Positions 27,455 through 37,174 are shown, counted from the first letter of the stretch. The stretch is 64,000 nucleotides of DNA from Burkholderia sp. WAC0059 (GCF_002870125.1 NZ_PNEO01000001.1:62001-126000), one strand, 5' to 3'. A program made the numbers and translations. The notes: generated by a model not told the origin, from the sequence alone.

Positions 27455-28285
27455 CTACGTGCGCTGCGAGACGAGACTCGAGACGCGTTGCGCCGCCTGC
27501 TGCAGCGGATTGAGAAACGTCTTGACCATCTGCTTCGCGGACGTGCGTTGCGCGTTGCCGCTGATGTTCATGGCCGCGATGATGCGGCCCTGGCGATTGC
27601 GGATCGGCGCCGAGATCGAAATGAGCCCGTCCTCCAGCTCCTGATCGACGATGGCCCAGCCCTGGGCGCGTACCTGTTCGATGATCCGCTTGAGTTCGTC
27701 GCGGTCGGTGACCGTGCGCGGCGTATGCGCGTGCAGCGGCACGAGATCGAGCGCGGTGCCGAGCGCCGCGTTGTCGAGCGCGGAGAGCAGGACGCGCCCC
27801 ATCGACGTGCAGTAGGCCGGCAGCCGGCTGCCGATCGACAGGTTGATCGTCATGATCTTGTGAGTCGGCACGCGCAGGACGTAGACGATCTCGGTCCGGT
27901 CGAGCACGGCGGCCGAGCAGCTTTCGTGCACCTGCGCCGACAGGTCTTCCATGATCGGTTCGGCGAGATTCCAGAACGGCATCGACGTGAGATAGGCGAA
28001 GCCGAGATCGAGAATTTTCGGCGTGAGGCGGAACAGGCGTCCCTCGGACTCGACGTAGCCGAGCGTCTGCAGCGTGAGCAGGATGCGGCGGGCGCCGGCC
28101 CGCGTGAGTCCGGTGGCGGCGGCGACGTCGGTGAGCGTCTGTTCGGGGTGCTCGGCGTTGAAGGCGCGGATGACGGAGAGGCCGCGCGCGAACGATTGCA
28201 CATACGAATCGCCCGGCTTCTCGGGCGGACCGGCCTGCCCGGCGGGACCGCCGGGCGATGCGCTGGGAACGGGGCTCATGGGCAT
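27455..28285 (-). CDS. pcaR: IclR family transcriptional regulator, probable PcaR (beta-ketoadipate pathway)
   Basis: 276 residues from ATG 28285 (ATG 28279 is equally possible; neither has a clear ribosome binding site). An Ala/Pro/Gly-rich N-terminal tail (~28 residues) precedes the IclR helix-turn-helix (SYVQSFARGLSVIRAFNAEH, LTDVAAATGLTRAGARRILLTLQTLGYV). The effector domain carries YVLRVPTHKIMTINLSIGSRLPAYCTSMGRVLLSAL, characteristic of the PcaR/PobR/PcaU group. The matching target, pcaF with a PcaR-like site, lies 4.6 kb away beyond the cyo operon. The specific PcaR call rests on similarity and this context. Confidence 0.82.
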   Translation of the reverse strand: MPMSPVPSASPGGPAGQAGPPEKPGDSYVQSFARGLSVIRAFNAEHPEQTLTDVAAATGLTRAGARRILLTLQTLGYVESEGRLFRLTPKILDLGFAYLTSMPFWNLAEPIMEDLSAQVHESCSAAVLDRTEIVYVLRVPTHKIMTINLSIGSRLPAYCTSMGRVLLSALDNAALGTALDLVPLHAHTPRTVTDRDELKRIIEQVRAQGWAIVDQELEDGLISISAPIRNRQGRIIAAMNISGNAQRTSAKQMVKTFLNPLQQAAQRVSSLVSQRT

Positions 28286-28918
28286 GGGGCGGAGTAACGG
28301 TGCGGCCTGGCCGCTTCGGGAAGCCGTGAAGATAGCGCAAGCGCCTGGTTTCGCCAACCGGCGGCCCGGAGAGCGGCGGCCCGGTTCGGGATGACGGCGC
28401 GTGTTTTTATTGGATTGTGATTTGATTTACGTCAAATTATTTTAATTGAAATGATTTGACATTAAGGGGGTTATTTTGATGGGTTTGTTGCTTTTTTGAA
28501 CGACTGTAATAATAATGAAATAAATAAGAATATTTTATTAAATGATCTGCCGGGTTTGTAAAATATTCAAACTCGCCTGATTCGCCCGGCGGCAATGACG
28601 TAGCAGACGAATATATCTCTCGCTCAGCAATGCGTCGCGGCTTTAGTCTTGGTGGAGGAATCGTTTGAGCCCTTGTCCAGAGGGCTTTTTGTCGCGCCCG
28701 CGTATCGCGCGCAAGGTCGCCGTCATCTACTTCGCGCCGTCTGCTCATTTATCGTGCAACCCACAATCCGCTTTGGATTATTTGGCAAAGATCAAATTTA
28801 GCCCTTTGCCCATCTCGTAAAATTGCCCGGCAAACGATACAGGCGTATTTTGCATGGCCTTTATTGGAATGCAAATGCCTTTGGGGTGTCCATGGTAGTT
28901 CAAAGGAATCGGGCAAAC
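28286..28918. promoter_or_regulatory. AT-rich divergent region between the IclR gene and cyoA, with ANR/FNR-like boxes
   Basis: 633 bp, markedly AT-rich from about 28400. TTGAT-TTAC-GTCAA (28422-28435) is one mismatch from the FNR/ANR consensus TTGAT-N4-ATCAA. TTGGC-AAAG-ATCAA (28783-28796) has two mismatches and is followed by TAAAAT (28819-28824) as a possible -10 of cyoA. A start near 28831 would place this box at -41.5. A 103-codon frame at 28437-28748 on the minus strand has no ribosome binding site and unusual composition; I do not count it as a gene. Confidence 0.5.
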
Positions 28919-29809
28919 ATGATAGATAGAAAAACCTTCAAAAGGTTGTTAATCCCTCTGGGGTTAGTTCTGGTGGCCTCCCTTTCGGGGTGCGATCTTG
29001 CCGTCCTCGACCCGCAGGGAAGCGTCGGGGTGGCCGAGAAGTCATTGATCGTCACCGCAACCGTGGCGATGCTGATCGTCGTGATCCCGGTCATCGTGCT
29101 CACGCTGCTGTTCGCGTGGCGCTACCGGGCCGGCAACACCCGCGCCACTTACGCGCCGAAATGGTCGCATTCCACGGCGATCGAAGTCGTCGTCTGGACC
29201 ATTCCCGCGCTGATCATCCTGTTCCTCGGCATCCTGACCTGGAAGACGACGCACGAGCTGGACCCGTACCGGCCGCTCGAATCGAACGTCAAGCCGATCG
29301 ACGTCGACGTGGTGGCGCTCGACTGGAAGTGGCTCTTCATCTACCCGGACCTCGGCATCGCGACGGTGAACCAGCTCGCCATGCCGGTCGGCACGCCGGT
29401 CAACTTCCACATCACGTCGGACTCGGTGATGAACTCGTTCTTCATCCCGCAGCTCGGTACCCAGGTGTACGCGATGGCGGGCATGCAGACGCGCCTGCAT
29501 CTCATTGCCGACCACGCGGGCGACTACGCCGGCATTTCTTCGAATTTCAGCGGCAGGGGCTTCGCGGACATGAAGTTCCGCACGCTCGCCACGAGTCCCG
29601 ACGAATTCAACGCCTGGGTCGCGAAGGTCCGGGCGTCCGGGAGCCATCTCGGCATGGACGAGTACGGGGAGGTCGCGAAGCCGAGCGAGAAGAACCCTGC
29701 GCAGTACTTCTCGTCGGTCGATCCGCGGTTGTTCCACAACATTATCGCGAAGTACAACAACGGCCACGTCCTCGATTTTCAGGACGCCGCCTGCGGTACA
29801 AAGGGGTAA
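28919..29809 (+). CDS. cyoA: Cytochrome o ubiquinol oxidase subunit II
   Basis: 296 residues. Lipoprotein signal ending LVASLSGC, then two transmembrane helices (~42-65 and ~85-105) and a periplasmic cupredoxin domain with DVVALDWKWLFIYPDLGIATVN and SVMNSFFIPQLGTQVYAMAGM. The copper-A Cys pair of cytochrome c oxidases is absent, as expected for a quinol oxidase. ATG 28919 is chosen for the signal peptide and AAGGA 11 bp upstream; the frame is open to 28823. First gene of cyoABCD, 3 bp before cyoB. Confidence 0.96.
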   Translation: MIDRKTFKRLLIPLGLVLVASLSGCDLAVLDPQGSVGVAEKSLIVTATVAMLIVVIPVIVLTLLFAWRYRAGNTRATYAPKWSHSTAIEVVVWTIPALIILFLGILTWKTTHELDPYRPLESNVKPIDVDVVALDWKWLFIYPDLGIATVNQLAMPVGTPVNFHITSDSVMNSFFIPQLGTQVYAMAGMQTRLHLIADHAGDYAGISSNFSGRGFADMKFRTLATSPDEFNAWVAKVRASGSHLGMDEYGEVAKPSEKNPAQYFSSVDPRLFHNIIAKYNNGHVLDFQDAACGTKG

Positions 29810-29812
29810 CGC

Positions 29813-31798
29813 ATGTTCGGTAAATTGACATTAGAGGCGATCCCGTTCGATCAGCCCATCATCATGGGCGCGGCCGCCTTCATGGTCCTGCTGGTGCTGG
29901 CCGTCGTGGTCGCGCTGACGGTGCTCGGCCGGTGGAAGTGGCTATGGAGCGAATGGCTCACCAGCGTCGATCACAAGCGGATCGGCGTCATGTACATCGT
30001 CGTCGCCGTGCTGATGCTGCTGCGCGGCTTCATCGACGCCGTCATGATGCGCGTCCAGCAGGCCATCGCTTTCGATAGTCCAGGCTATCTGCCGCCGCAC
30101 CACTATGACCAGATCTTCACGGCCCACGGCGTCATCATGATCTTCTTCATGGCCATGGCGCTGATGATCGGCCTGTTCAACCTCGTCGTGCCGCTGCAGA
30201 TCGGCGCGCGCGACGTGGCGTTTCCGTTCCTGAACTCGCTGTCGTTCTGGATGACCGCGATCAGCGCGATTCTGGTCAACCTGTCGCTCGTGATCGGCGA
30301 GTTCGCGCAGGTCGGCTGGCTCGCCTATCCGCCGCTTTCCGAGCTGCAGTTCAGTCCGGGCGTCGGGGTCGACTATTACATCTGGAGCCTCGAGCTCTCG
30401 GGCGTCGGCACGCTCATCACGGCCATCAACTTCTTCGTGACCATCGTGAAGATGCGCGCCCCGGGCATGAATCTCATGAAGATGCCCGTGTTCACGTGGA
30501 CCGCGTTGTGCTCGAACGTGCTGATCATGGCGACGTTCCCGATCCTGACGATCGCGCTCGCGCTGCTCGGCCTCGACCGTTACCTCGGCATGCACTTCTT
30601 CACGAACGACGGCGGCGGCAACGCCATGCTCTATCTGAACCTGATCTGGGCCTGGGGCCACCCCGAGGTGTACATCCTCGTCCTGCCCGCGTTCGGCATC
30701 TATTCGGAGGTCATGGCGACGTTCTCGAAGAAGCCGCTGTTCGGCTACCGGACGATGGTGTATGCGACCTGCGCGATCATGGTGCTCGCGTTCCTCGTGT
30801 GGGCGCACCACTTCTTCACGATGGGTTCGGGCGCGGACGTCAACGCGTTCTTCGGGATTATGACGATGATCATCGCGATCCCGACCGGCGTGAAAATCTT
30901 CAACTGGCTCTTCACGATGTATCGAGGCCGGATCGAATTCACGGCCCCCGTGCTGTGGACGATCGGCTTCATGGTGACGTTCACGATCGGCGGCATGACG
31001 GGCGTGATGATGGCGATTCCGGGCGCCGACTTCGTGCTCCACAACAGTTTGTTCCTCGTTGCGCACTTCCATAACGCGATCATCGGCGGCGTGGTGTTCG
31101 GCTACCTTGCCGGGTTCAGCTACTGGTTCCCGAAGGTGTTCGGTTTCAAGCTTCACGACAAGCTCGGAAAAGGCGCGTTCTGGTGCTGGTTCATCGGCTT
31201 CTACGTCGCGTTCGTGCCGCTCTACGTGCTCGGCTTCATGGGCGCGACGCGCCGTCTGAACCATTACGACAATCCGGCATGGCATCCGCTGTTCGTGGTG
31301 GCGGCCGTGGGCGTCGTATTGATCGCGATCGGCGTCGCGCACCAGGTCGCCCAGGTCTGGGTCAGCATCGTCAACCGCAACAAGCCGGAATATCGCGACG
31401 TCACGGGCGATCCGTGGGGTGGCCGCACGCTGGAATGGTCGACGTCGTCGCCGCCGCCCGCCTATAACTTCGCGGTCATTCCGCAGGTGCAGGAACTCGA
31501 CGCGTTCGCTCACATGAAGGAAACCGGCCAGGGCCTCGGCATGGCGGCGACCTACAGCGACATCCACATGCCGTCGAACACGAGTGCCGGGTTTCTTATC
31601 GGCATGTTCTCGCTGGTTTTCGGGTTCGCCGGCATCTGGCACATCACGTGGCTCGCCGTCGTGGCGCTGGTGGCCATTGCCGCCACCATCATCGGCCGCA
31701 GCTTCGGCCGAAACGACGGTTATTACATTCCCGCGGCCGAGGTCCAGGAAATCGAAGAAAAGCGTAGCCGCGCGCTTGCCGCGCTGGAGGCCAACTGA
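29813..31798 (+). CDS. cyoB: Cytochrome o ubiquinol oxidase subunit I
   Basis: 661 residues, about 15 membrane spans. The catalytic heme-copper subunit: oxidises ubiquinol, reduces O2 and pumps protons. Segments seen: [19 protein letters not shown] (~46), [19 protein letters not shown] with a low-spin heme His (~103), [21 protein letters not shown] with the CuB His and the His-Tyr cross-link Tyr (~280), and the double His of WAHHFFTMG (~330), all strongly conserved. HFHNAIIGG holds the heme ligands (~420). The stop overlaps the cyoC ATG by one base. Confidence 0.98.
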   Translation: MFGKLTLEAIPFDQPIIMGAAAFMVLLVLAVVVALTVLGRWKWLWSEWLTSVDHKRIGVMYIVVAVLMLLRGFIDAVMMRVQQAIAFDSPGYLPPHHYDQIFTAHGVIMIFFMAMALMIGLFNLVVPLQIGARDVAFPFLNSLSFWMTAISAILVNLSLVIGEFAQVGWLAYPPLSELQFSPGVGVDYYIWSLELSGVGTLITAINFFVTIVKMRAPGMNLMKMPVFTWTALCSNVLIMATFPILTIALALLGLDRYLGMHFFTNDGGGNAMLYLNLIWAWGHPEVYILVLPAFGIYSEVMATFSKKPLFGYRTMVYATCAIMVLAFLVWAHHFFTMGSGADVNAFFGIMTMIIAIPTGVKIFNWLFTMYRGRIEFTAPVLWTIGFMVTFTIGGMTGVMMAIPGADFVLHNSLFLVAHFHNAIIGGVVFGYLAGFSYWFPKVFGFKLHDKLGKGAFWCWFIGFYVAFVPLYVLGFMGATRRLNHYDNPAWHPLFVVAAVGVVLIAIGVAHQVAQVWVSIVNRNKPEYRDVTGDPWGGRTLEWSTSSPPPAYNFAVIPQVQELDAFAHMKETGQGLGMAATYSDIHMPSNTSAGFLIGMFSLVFGFAGIWHITWLAVVALVAIAATIIGRSFGRNDGYYIPAAEVQEIEEKRSRALAALEAN

Positions 31799-32406
31799 TG
31801 TTACAGCACACCCAAACCGCATCTCTGGCCGAGGCGGATCACGGCCATCCACCGTCCTACTCGGTCTTCGGGTTCTGGCTGTACCTGATGACCGACTGCC
31901 TGCTGTTTGCGTCGTTGTTCGCCGTGTTCGCAGTGATGTCGCATCAGTACGCGGGCGGGCCGACCGGCAAGGATCTGTTCGACATCCAGGACGTCGCGCT
32001 CGAAACCGGCGTGCTGCTGCTCTCGAGCATCACCTACGGTTTCGCGATGCTCGGGGCGCATCGGCGTAAGTCCGGTGCCGTCCTGGGCTGGCTTGTCGTG
32101 ACGTTCGTGCTCGGCGCGTTGTTCCTGTTGCTCGAAGTGACCGAGTTCTCCCGTCTGATCGCGGAGGGGGCCGGTCCGGATCGCAGCGCGTTCCTGTCGT
32201 CGTTCTTCACGCTGGTCAGCACGCACGGGCTGCACGTGAGCGTCGGTCTGATCTGGATGGCGGTGCTGATCGTGCAGGTAATCCGGCAGCCGGAGTTGAC
32301 CGAGCAGGAAGTCCGGCGGCTGACGTGCCTGAGCCTGTTCTGGCACTTCCTCGACGTCGTCTGGATTTGCGTCTTTACTTTTGTCTATCTCGGGAGCGTG
32401 ATCTAA
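31798..32406 (+). CDS. cyoC: Cytochrome o ubiquinol oxidase subunit III
   Basis: 202 residues with five hydrophobic spans. FGFWLYLMTDCLLFASLFAVF (span 1) and STHGLHVSVGLIWM, SLFWHFLDVVWICVFTFVYL (last spans) are diagnostic of subunit III. It overlaps cyoB by one base and abuts cyoD directly. Confidence 0.97.
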   Translation: MLQHTQTASLAEADHGHPPSYSVFGFWLYLMTDCLLFASLFAVFAVMSHQYAGGPTGKDLFDIQDVALETGVLLLSSITYGFAMLGAHRRKSGAVLGWLVVTFVLGALFLLLEVTEFSRLIAEGAGPDRSAFLSSFFTLVSTHGLHVSVGLIWMAVLIVQVIRQPELTEQEVRRLTCLSLFWHFLDVVWICVFTFVYLGSVI

Positions 32407-32739
32407 ATGGCTCAATCGCAACCCCATCATGTGCAGGAAGGGCACGGTAGCCTGGGGAGCTATGTCACCGGGTTTGTCCTGTCGATACTGCTGACGGCCG
32501 GCGCATTCGGCATCGTGATGCACGGCGCGCTGCCGCACGGCAGTATGCTGGCCGTTCTCGCCATACTCGCGTTTGTTCAGATCGTCGCGCATCTCGTGTT
32601 CTTTCTGCATCTGAACATATCGCCCGGGCAGGGCTGGAACGTCGCGGCACTCTGCTACACGCTGCTGGCCGTGTTGTTCCTGATCTTCGGCACGATCTGG
32701 GTCATGCACAACGTCAGCATGAACATGATGTCGCGCTAG
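32407..32739 (+). CDS. cyoD: Cytochrome o ubiquinol oxidase subunit IV
   Basis: 110 residues with three membrane spans (~20-40, 48-67, 80-100), including FVQIVAHLVFFLHLNISPGQGWN, the conserved core of this assembly subunit. It starts on the base after the cyoC stop. There is no cyoE (heme O synthase) after it; two hairpins follow instead, so heme O synthesis must be encoded elsewhere. Confidence 0.96.
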   Translation: MAQSQPHHVQEGHGSLGSYVTGFVLSILLTAGAFGIVMHGALPHGSMLAVLAILAFVQIVAHLVFFLHLNISPGQGWNVAALCYTLLAVLFLIFGTIWVMHNVSMNMMSR

Positions 32740-32750
32740 ACGCGTTGTCC

Positions 32751-32780
32751 GCGCTGGAATCCGATGATGGATTCCAGCGC
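32751..32780. repeat. Perfect 12-bp inverted repeat after cyoD
   Basis: GCGCTGGAATCC / GGATTCCAGCGC with a 6-base loop, 11 bp past the cyoD stop. It lacks a T tract; it may stabilise the 3' end of the cyo mRNA ahead of the true terminator at 32818. Confidence 0.7.
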
Positions 32781-32817
32781 GCCCGGACGGAGTAACGTAA
32801 CGTCCCGATTCATTCGC

Positions 32818-32851
32818 AAAGCCACATGGACTCCGGTCCATGTGGCTTTTT
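32818..32851 (+). terminator. Rho-independent terminator of cyoABCD
   Basis: Stem AAAGCCACATGGA / TCCATGTGGCTTT (perfect, 13 bp) with loop CTCCGG and a T tract. The A-rich left arm makes it potentially active in both directions. Confidence 0.92.
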
Positions 32852-32895
32852 CGCGTCTCTTCTTCTATCCCCGTCCGTGGTCCCGGTCCGCTCAC

Positions 32896-32949
32896 TTGAC
32901 ACCCATCGCATAGGCCACCTATGATCGGCGAAAAGTTCGATATACGCCC
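32896..32949 (+). promoter_or_regulatory. pcaF promoter with PcaR-like box
   Basis: TTGACA (32896-32901), 18 bp, TATGAT (32920-32925): a near-consensus sigma70 promoter. Just downstream, GTTCGATATACGCCC (32935-32949) matches 12 of 15 positions of the Pseudomonas PcaR box GTTCGATAATCGCAC as I recall it. A partly overlapping inverted repeat AGTTC-N7-GAACT is at 32953-32969. The predicted start (~32932) leaves a leader of about 125 bases before pcaF. Confidence 0.6.
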
Positions 32950-33056
32950 ATGAGTTCGTATTTAGAACTTTATGGGCCATGGTTGACTGTAGTCGACTCG
33001 AGCGCGAGCGCCGTGCCCGTTGCTTGCCGGGACAGTCAGCCGAACCGGAGATATAC

Positions 33057-34259
33057 ATGGCGGAAGCCTATCTGTGCGATGCAATTCGCACCCCAATTGG
33101 CCGTTATGCCGGAGCGCTCGCGCAGGTCCGTGCCGACGATCTCGGTGCCGTGCCGCTCAAGGCGCTGATGGCGCGCAACAAGGAAGTGGACTGGGAGGCG
33201 GTCGACGACGTGATCTACGGTTGCGCGAATCAGGCCGGGGAGGATAACCGCAACGTCGCGCGCATGTCGTTGTTGCTCGCGGGGTTGCCCCAGGCCGTGC
33301 CGGGCGCGACGGTCAACCGGCTGTGCGGCTCCGGCATGGACGCCATCGGCATTGCCGCCCGGGCGATCAAGGCTGGGGAAGCGGCGCTGATGATTGCGGG
33401 CGGCGTCGAAAGCATGAGTCGCGCGCCGTTCGTGATGGGCAAGGCCGCGACGCCGTTCGCGCGCGATGCGGCGATCTACGACACGACCATCGGCTGGCGT
33501 TTCGTCAATCCGCTGCTGAAGCAGCAATACGGCGTCGATTCGATGCCGGAGACCGGCGAGAACGTCGCCGCCGAATATGGCGTAAGCCGCGCCGATCAGG
33601 ACGCTTTTGCGTTGCGCAGCCAGCAGAAAGCCGCTCGCGCGCAGCGCGACGGCACGCTCGGGCAGGAAATCGTATCCGTCACGGTCGCGCAGAAAAAGGG
33701 CGATCCGATCGTCGTGTCGAAAGACGAGCATCCGCGCGAAACCAGCCTGGAAGCGCTGGCAAAGCTCAAGGGCGTCGTGCGGCCCGACGGCACCGTCACG
33801 GCGGGCAACGCGTCCGGCGTCAACGACGGCGCGGCCGCGCTGCTGCTGGCCAATGCCGAAAGCGCGAAGCGTTTCGGCCTGACGCCGCGCGCGCGCGTGC
33901 TCGGCATCGCGACGGCGGGCGTCGCGCCGCGGGTCATGGGCATCGGTCCGGCGCCGGCCACGCAAAAGTTGCTGGCGCGCCTGAACATGACCATCGACCA
34001 GTTCGACGTGATCGAGCTGAACGAGGCTTTCGCTTCGCAGGGATTGGCCGTGCTGCGGCTGCTCGGCGTTGCGGACGACGACGAGCGCGTCAACCCGAAC
34101 GGCGGCGCGATCGCGCTCGGGCATCCGCTGGGCATGAGCGGCGCGCGCCTCGTGACGACGGCGACGTATCAACTGCAACGCACGAAGGGACGTTATGCGC
34201 TGTGCACGATGTGCATCGGCGTCGGGCAGGGCATTGCCATCGCGATCGAGCGCGTATAA
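33057..34259 (+). CDS. pcaF: 3-oxoadipyl-CoA thiolase
   Basis: 400 residues. Splits 3-oxoadipyl-CoA into succinyl-CoA and acetyl-CoA, the last step of the beta-ketoadipate pathway for protocatechuate/catechol (or of phenylacetate degradation). The thiolase catalytic residues are in place: Cys90 in NRLCGSGMDAIG, His356 in GGAIALGHPLGMSGAR and Cys386 in CTMCIGVGQG. Over its length it resembles PcaF more than biosynthetic thiolases (AEAYLCDAIRTPIGRYAGALA start, WRFVNPLLKQQYGVDSMPET). CGGAG lies 6 bp before the ATG. No pcaIJ or pcaBDC genes are adjacent. Confidence 0.92.
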   Translation: MAEAYLCDAIRTPIGRYAGALAQVRADDLGAVPLKALMARNKEVDWEAVDDVIYGCANQAGEDNRNVARMSLLLAGLPQAVPGATVNRLCGSGMDAIGIAARAIKAGEAALMIAGGVESMSRAPFVMGKAATPFARDAAIYDTTIGWRFVNPLLKQQYGVDSMPETGENVAAEYGVSRADQDAFALRSQQKAARAQRDGTLGQEIVSVTVAQKKGDPIVVSKDEHPRETSLEALAKLKGVVRPDGTVTAGNASGVNDGAAALLLANAESAKRFGLTPRARVLGIATAGVAPRVMGIGPAPATQKLLARLNMTIDQFDVIELNEAFASQGLAVLRLLGVADDDERVNPNGGAIALGHPLGMSGARLVTTATYQLQRTKGRYALCTMCIGVGQGIAIAIERV

Positions 34260-34279
34260 CCCGCGTAAGGCATGAAGAG

Positions 34280-34316
34280 AAAAGGCGCGGCACGACCGAG
34301 TCATGCCGCGCCTTTT
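34280..34316. terminator. Bidirectional terminator between pcaF and phnE
   Basis: A perfect 13-bp stem AAAAGGCGCGGCA / TGCCGCGCCTTTT with an 11-base loop. The A and T tails serve both convergent transcripts. Confidence 0.92.
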
Positions 34317-34342
34317 CTATTGTCCGATTACGGGCGCGTTCG

Positions 34343-35326
34343 TCAGGTAACGCGTTTGCGCAGCCAGGCGGAGATCACGTCGATCGCCGTGACGACGGCG
34401 ATCACCATCACCATCACCGCGGCGGTTTGCGCATAGTCGAACGAGCGGATTTCCTCGTATATCACGACGCCGATGCCGCCCGCGCCGACCATGCCGACCA
34501 CCATCGCCGAGCGCACGTTCGATTCGAAGCGGTACAGCGTGTACGAAATCCACAGCGGCATGACTTGCGGCAGCACGCCATAGACGATCTCGTCGAGCGG
34601 CGTCGCGCCCGTGGCGCGCACGCCTTCCGCGGGGCGCGGGTCGATGGCCTCGACGGCCTCCGCGAAGAGCTTCGCGAGCACGCCCGTGGTATGGACCCAC
34701 AGCGCGAGCACGCCGGCGAACGGACCGAGCCCGACCGCGACGATGAACAGCATGGCGAACACCATCTCGTTGATGGCGCGGCATGCGTCCATCAGGCGCC
34801 GAACCGGGTGCAGCACCCACGCGGGCGCGAGATTGTGCGCGGACATGAGCCCGAACGGCACCGCGCAGACGATGGCGAGCGCGGTGCCCCACACCGCGAC
34901 GGCGAGCGTCACGAGCATTTCCTGGACGTAGGTGGGCCAGTCGGTGAAATCGGGCGGGAAGAACGAGCTGGCGAACTCGCTCATGTTCGACGCGTCGGAA
35001 AACAGGTCGAGCGGGCGCATGTCCGCGCCGTGCCACGACGCGCCGAGCACCACGAACACGATGGCCCAGCCGAGCATCGACGCCCAGCTCCGCTTGCGGT
35101 GGGCCTCCTGGTCGACGGGTCCTTTGACCGGACCGGTGGCGGATGGCGGTCCGATCTGCGCCGCCGTCTGCGGGAAACGGACGCCGGGATTGGCGGACAA
35201 GGCCGGCCGCGCGCCGGTCGTGTCCGTCTGGGCGGCGTTCAGCGCGCCGCCCGGACGGCTTGCGTCGCCAACACCGGCATCGCCGGACTGAATGGCGCGG
35301 GGCGTACCGGGGTTGGCCGTGCTCAT
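34343..35326 (-). CDS. phnE: Phosphonate ABC transporter permease
   Basis: 327 residues. A long N-terminal cytoplasmic tail (~75 residues, Ala/Gly/Pro-rich, unusual length for PhnE) precedes a permease domain with about six spans. The EAA-type loop reads [24 protein letters not shown], and [37 protein letters not shown] matches PhnE closely in pieces. The ATG overlaps the phnD stop (ATGA at 35323-35326). Last gene of phnCDE, ended by the terminator at 34280. Confidence 0.95.
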   Translation of the reverse strand: MSTANPGTPRAIQSGDAGVGDASRPGGALNAAQTDTTGARPALSANPGVRFPQTAAQIGPPSATGPVKGPVDQEAHRKRSWASMLGWAIVFVVLGASWHGADMRPLDLFSDASNMSEFASSFFPPDFTDWPTYVQEMLVTLAVAVWGTALAIVCAVPFGLMSAHNLAPAWVLHPVRRLMDACRAINEMVFAMLFIVAVGLGPFAGVLALWVHTTGVLAKLFAEAVEAIDPRPAEGVRATGATPLDEIVYGVLPQVMPLWISYTLYRFESNVRSAMVVGMVGAGGIGVVIYEEIRSFDYAQTAAVMVMVIAVVTAIDVISAWLRKRVT

Positions 35327-36297
35327 GGCTTCGGCTCGGCTTGAAGCGCGTCGATCTTCGCGTCGATCGCCGCCACCTGGGTTTTGCGATCGTTGGCGGA
35401 GATGCGCGTGTTGTCCTGGATCGCGACCTTCTGCTGGAACAGCGCGATCTGGCGGATCGGGTTCAACTGAGCGTCGGACGAGGGCGCGAAACCCGCGTAG
35501 CCGGTGATGTTCATCATCACCTGCTTCTCGCGCGGATCGGTCTTGGCGTAATGGTAGAAGAACTTGCGCAGCGCGGCCTTCGCCGATTCGGGCAGGTCCT
35601 TGCGCCACACGAGCGGGTCGGACGGAATCAGCGGCGAGGTCCACAGCACGCGCACCTGGGCGAAGCGATCCGGATGCGCCTGTTGCAGCGTCTGGAGCTC
35701 GATGGTGTTGTTCGTCGCGATGTCGACCTTGTCGTTGACGACCGCGAGCAGGTTGGCTTCATGGCTCGACGGCAGTACCGACTTGAACGACGAGTCGAGG
35801 TCGGTGAGGCCGTGCTTCGCGAACAGGTAGTAGCCGGGGATCAGCGTGCCGGACGTCGAGTTCGGATCGCCGTAGCCGAGCGTCACGTCCTTCGTGTCCT
35901 TGAACACGTCGTCGAGCGTCTTGAAGCGGCTGTTCACGTTGGTGATCAGCACGGACTTGTAGCCCGCATCGCCGTTCGCGTAGAGCACCCGCGCGAACAC
36001 TTCGCCGTCCGAGCGGTCGACCGCCTCCATGGCCGAGGCGTTGCCGAAGTAGGCGATCTGCACCTTGTTGAAGCGCATCGCCTCGATGATGCCCGCGTAG
36101 TCGGTGGCGAAGAACGCGTGGACGTGCATGCCCGTTTCGCGGGACATGTCGTCCACGAACGGTTGCCAGCGCTGCGCGAGCACGGCCGACGAATCGGTCG
36201 AGATGATGCCGAAGTTCAGGTCCTGGGCGTGGGCGGCACTCGCGCCGAACGCGAGGCACACCGCCGCGCCGGCGAGAAGGGTGCGAAACAGTTTCAT
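35323..36297 (-). CDS. phnD: Phosphonate ABC transporter substrate-binding protein
   Basis: 324 residues. Signal peptide [24 protein letters not shown] (read as two parts, cut after AHA). The mature protein has [57 protein letters not shown] (phosphonate-binding Ser/Thr cluster) and [17 protein letters not shown], as in PhnD. It acts in the periplasm. 34 bp separate it from phnC. Confidence 0.97.
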   Translation of the reverse strand: MKLFRTLLAGAAVCLAFGASAAHAQDLNFGIISTDSSAVLAQRWQPFVDDMSRETGMHVHAFFATDYAGIIEAMRFNKVQIAYFGNASAMEAVDRSDGEVFARVLYANGDAGYKSVLITNVNSRFKTLDDVFKDTKDVTLGYGDPNSTSGTLIPGYYLFAKHGLTDLDSSFKSVLPSSHEANLLAVVNDKVDIATNNTIELQTLQQAHPDRFAQVRVLWTSPLIPSDPLVWRKDLPESAKAALRKFFYHYAKTDPREKQVMMNITGYAGFAPSSDAQLNPIRQIALFQQKVAIQDNTRISANDRKTQVAAIDAKIDALQAEPKP

Positions 36298-36331
36298 GGG
36301 ATGCGGTTCGTTGTGGAGTAAAGGACTTCGT

Positions 36332-37174
36332 TTAATGCACGGGATGCGACACGAGCCCGAAGGTCGGGGAGGACGGTGCAGGTGCCGATTCGGCGTCGCC
36401 GGGTTCCAGCAGTTCCTGCGCGGCGGCGCCGTACAACTGCTGCAGGAGTTCGGGGGTGAGGGCCGCGGACGGCCCGTCGTAGACGACGCGGCCCTGGCGC
36501 AGCGCGATGGTGCGAGGGCAGTACGTCATGGCGATATCGACCTGGTGCAGCGAGACGAGCACGGTCAACTGGTGTTCGGTGTTCAGCTTGCGCAGCAATT
36601 CCATGACGCGACGCGACGATTCGGGATCGAGCGAGGCGATCGGTTCGTCGGCCAGCACGAGGCGCGCCTGTTGCACGAGCGCGCGCGCGATCGCGGCGCG
36701 CTGCTGCTGGCCGCCCGAGAGCGTCGAGGCGCGTTCGGCGGCCTGCTCGCCGATGCCGACTTCGACGAGCGCCTGCAGCGCGCGTGCGCGCTCGTTGCGC
36801 GGGAACGATCCCGTCATGCGCCGCCATAACGGCAAGCGGGCGAGCGAGCCGATCAGCACGTTGGTTTCGACCGACAGGCGGTTCACGAGATTGAACTGCT
36901 GAAAGACGAAGCCCACGTCGCGCCGGATGCGCCGCACTTCGCGCACGATGCGGCCGTTCTGCTGGATCGGGCGGCCGAGAATCGAGATTTTCGACGGCTG
37001 GGCGTCGGAGGCCGTGAAGCCGGCGATGTGCCGCAGCAGCGTCGACTTGCCGGAACCCGACGCGCCGATCAGCGCAACCATCTCGCCGGTGCCGATGCGC
37101 AGATTGACTTCATCGAGTCCCTTGCGGCCGTTGCCGAAGGTCTTCGACAGGCGTTCGATGTGGATCGCGTCCAT
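36332..37174 (-). CDS. phnC: Phosphonate ABC transporter ATP-binding protein
   Basis: 280 residues. Walker [10 protein letters not shown] (~37-45), [22 protein letters not shown] (Q loop with the PhnC-specific FNLVNRLSV), signature [17 protein letters not shown], Walker [16 protein letters not shown]. First gene of phnCDE. The inverted repeat at 37263-37278 lies about 90 bp upstream of its ATG. Confidence 0.97.
   Translation of the reverse strand: MDAIHIERLSKTFGNGRKGLDEVNLRIGTGEMVALIGASGSGKSTLLRHIAGFTASDAQPSKISILGRPIQQNGRIVREVRRIRRDVGFVFQQFNLVNRLSVETNVLIGSLARLPLWRRMTGSFPRNERARALQALVEVGIGEQAAERASTLSGGQQQRAAIARALVQQARLVLADEPIASLDPESSRRVMELLRKLNTEHQLTVLVSLHQVDIAMTYCPRTIALRQGRVVYDGPSAALTPELLQQLYGAAAQELLEPGDAESAPAPSSPTFGLVSHPVH

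Noticed and set aside
28437..28748. 103-codon minus-strand frame in the AT-rich cyoA upstream region
   Set aside because: No ribosome binding site; the second half is translated AT-rich regulatory DNA with no domain pattern.
29942..31852. 636-codon minus-strand open frame opposite cyoB
   Set aside because: His/Arg/Asp-rich shadow of a certain membrane-protein gene.
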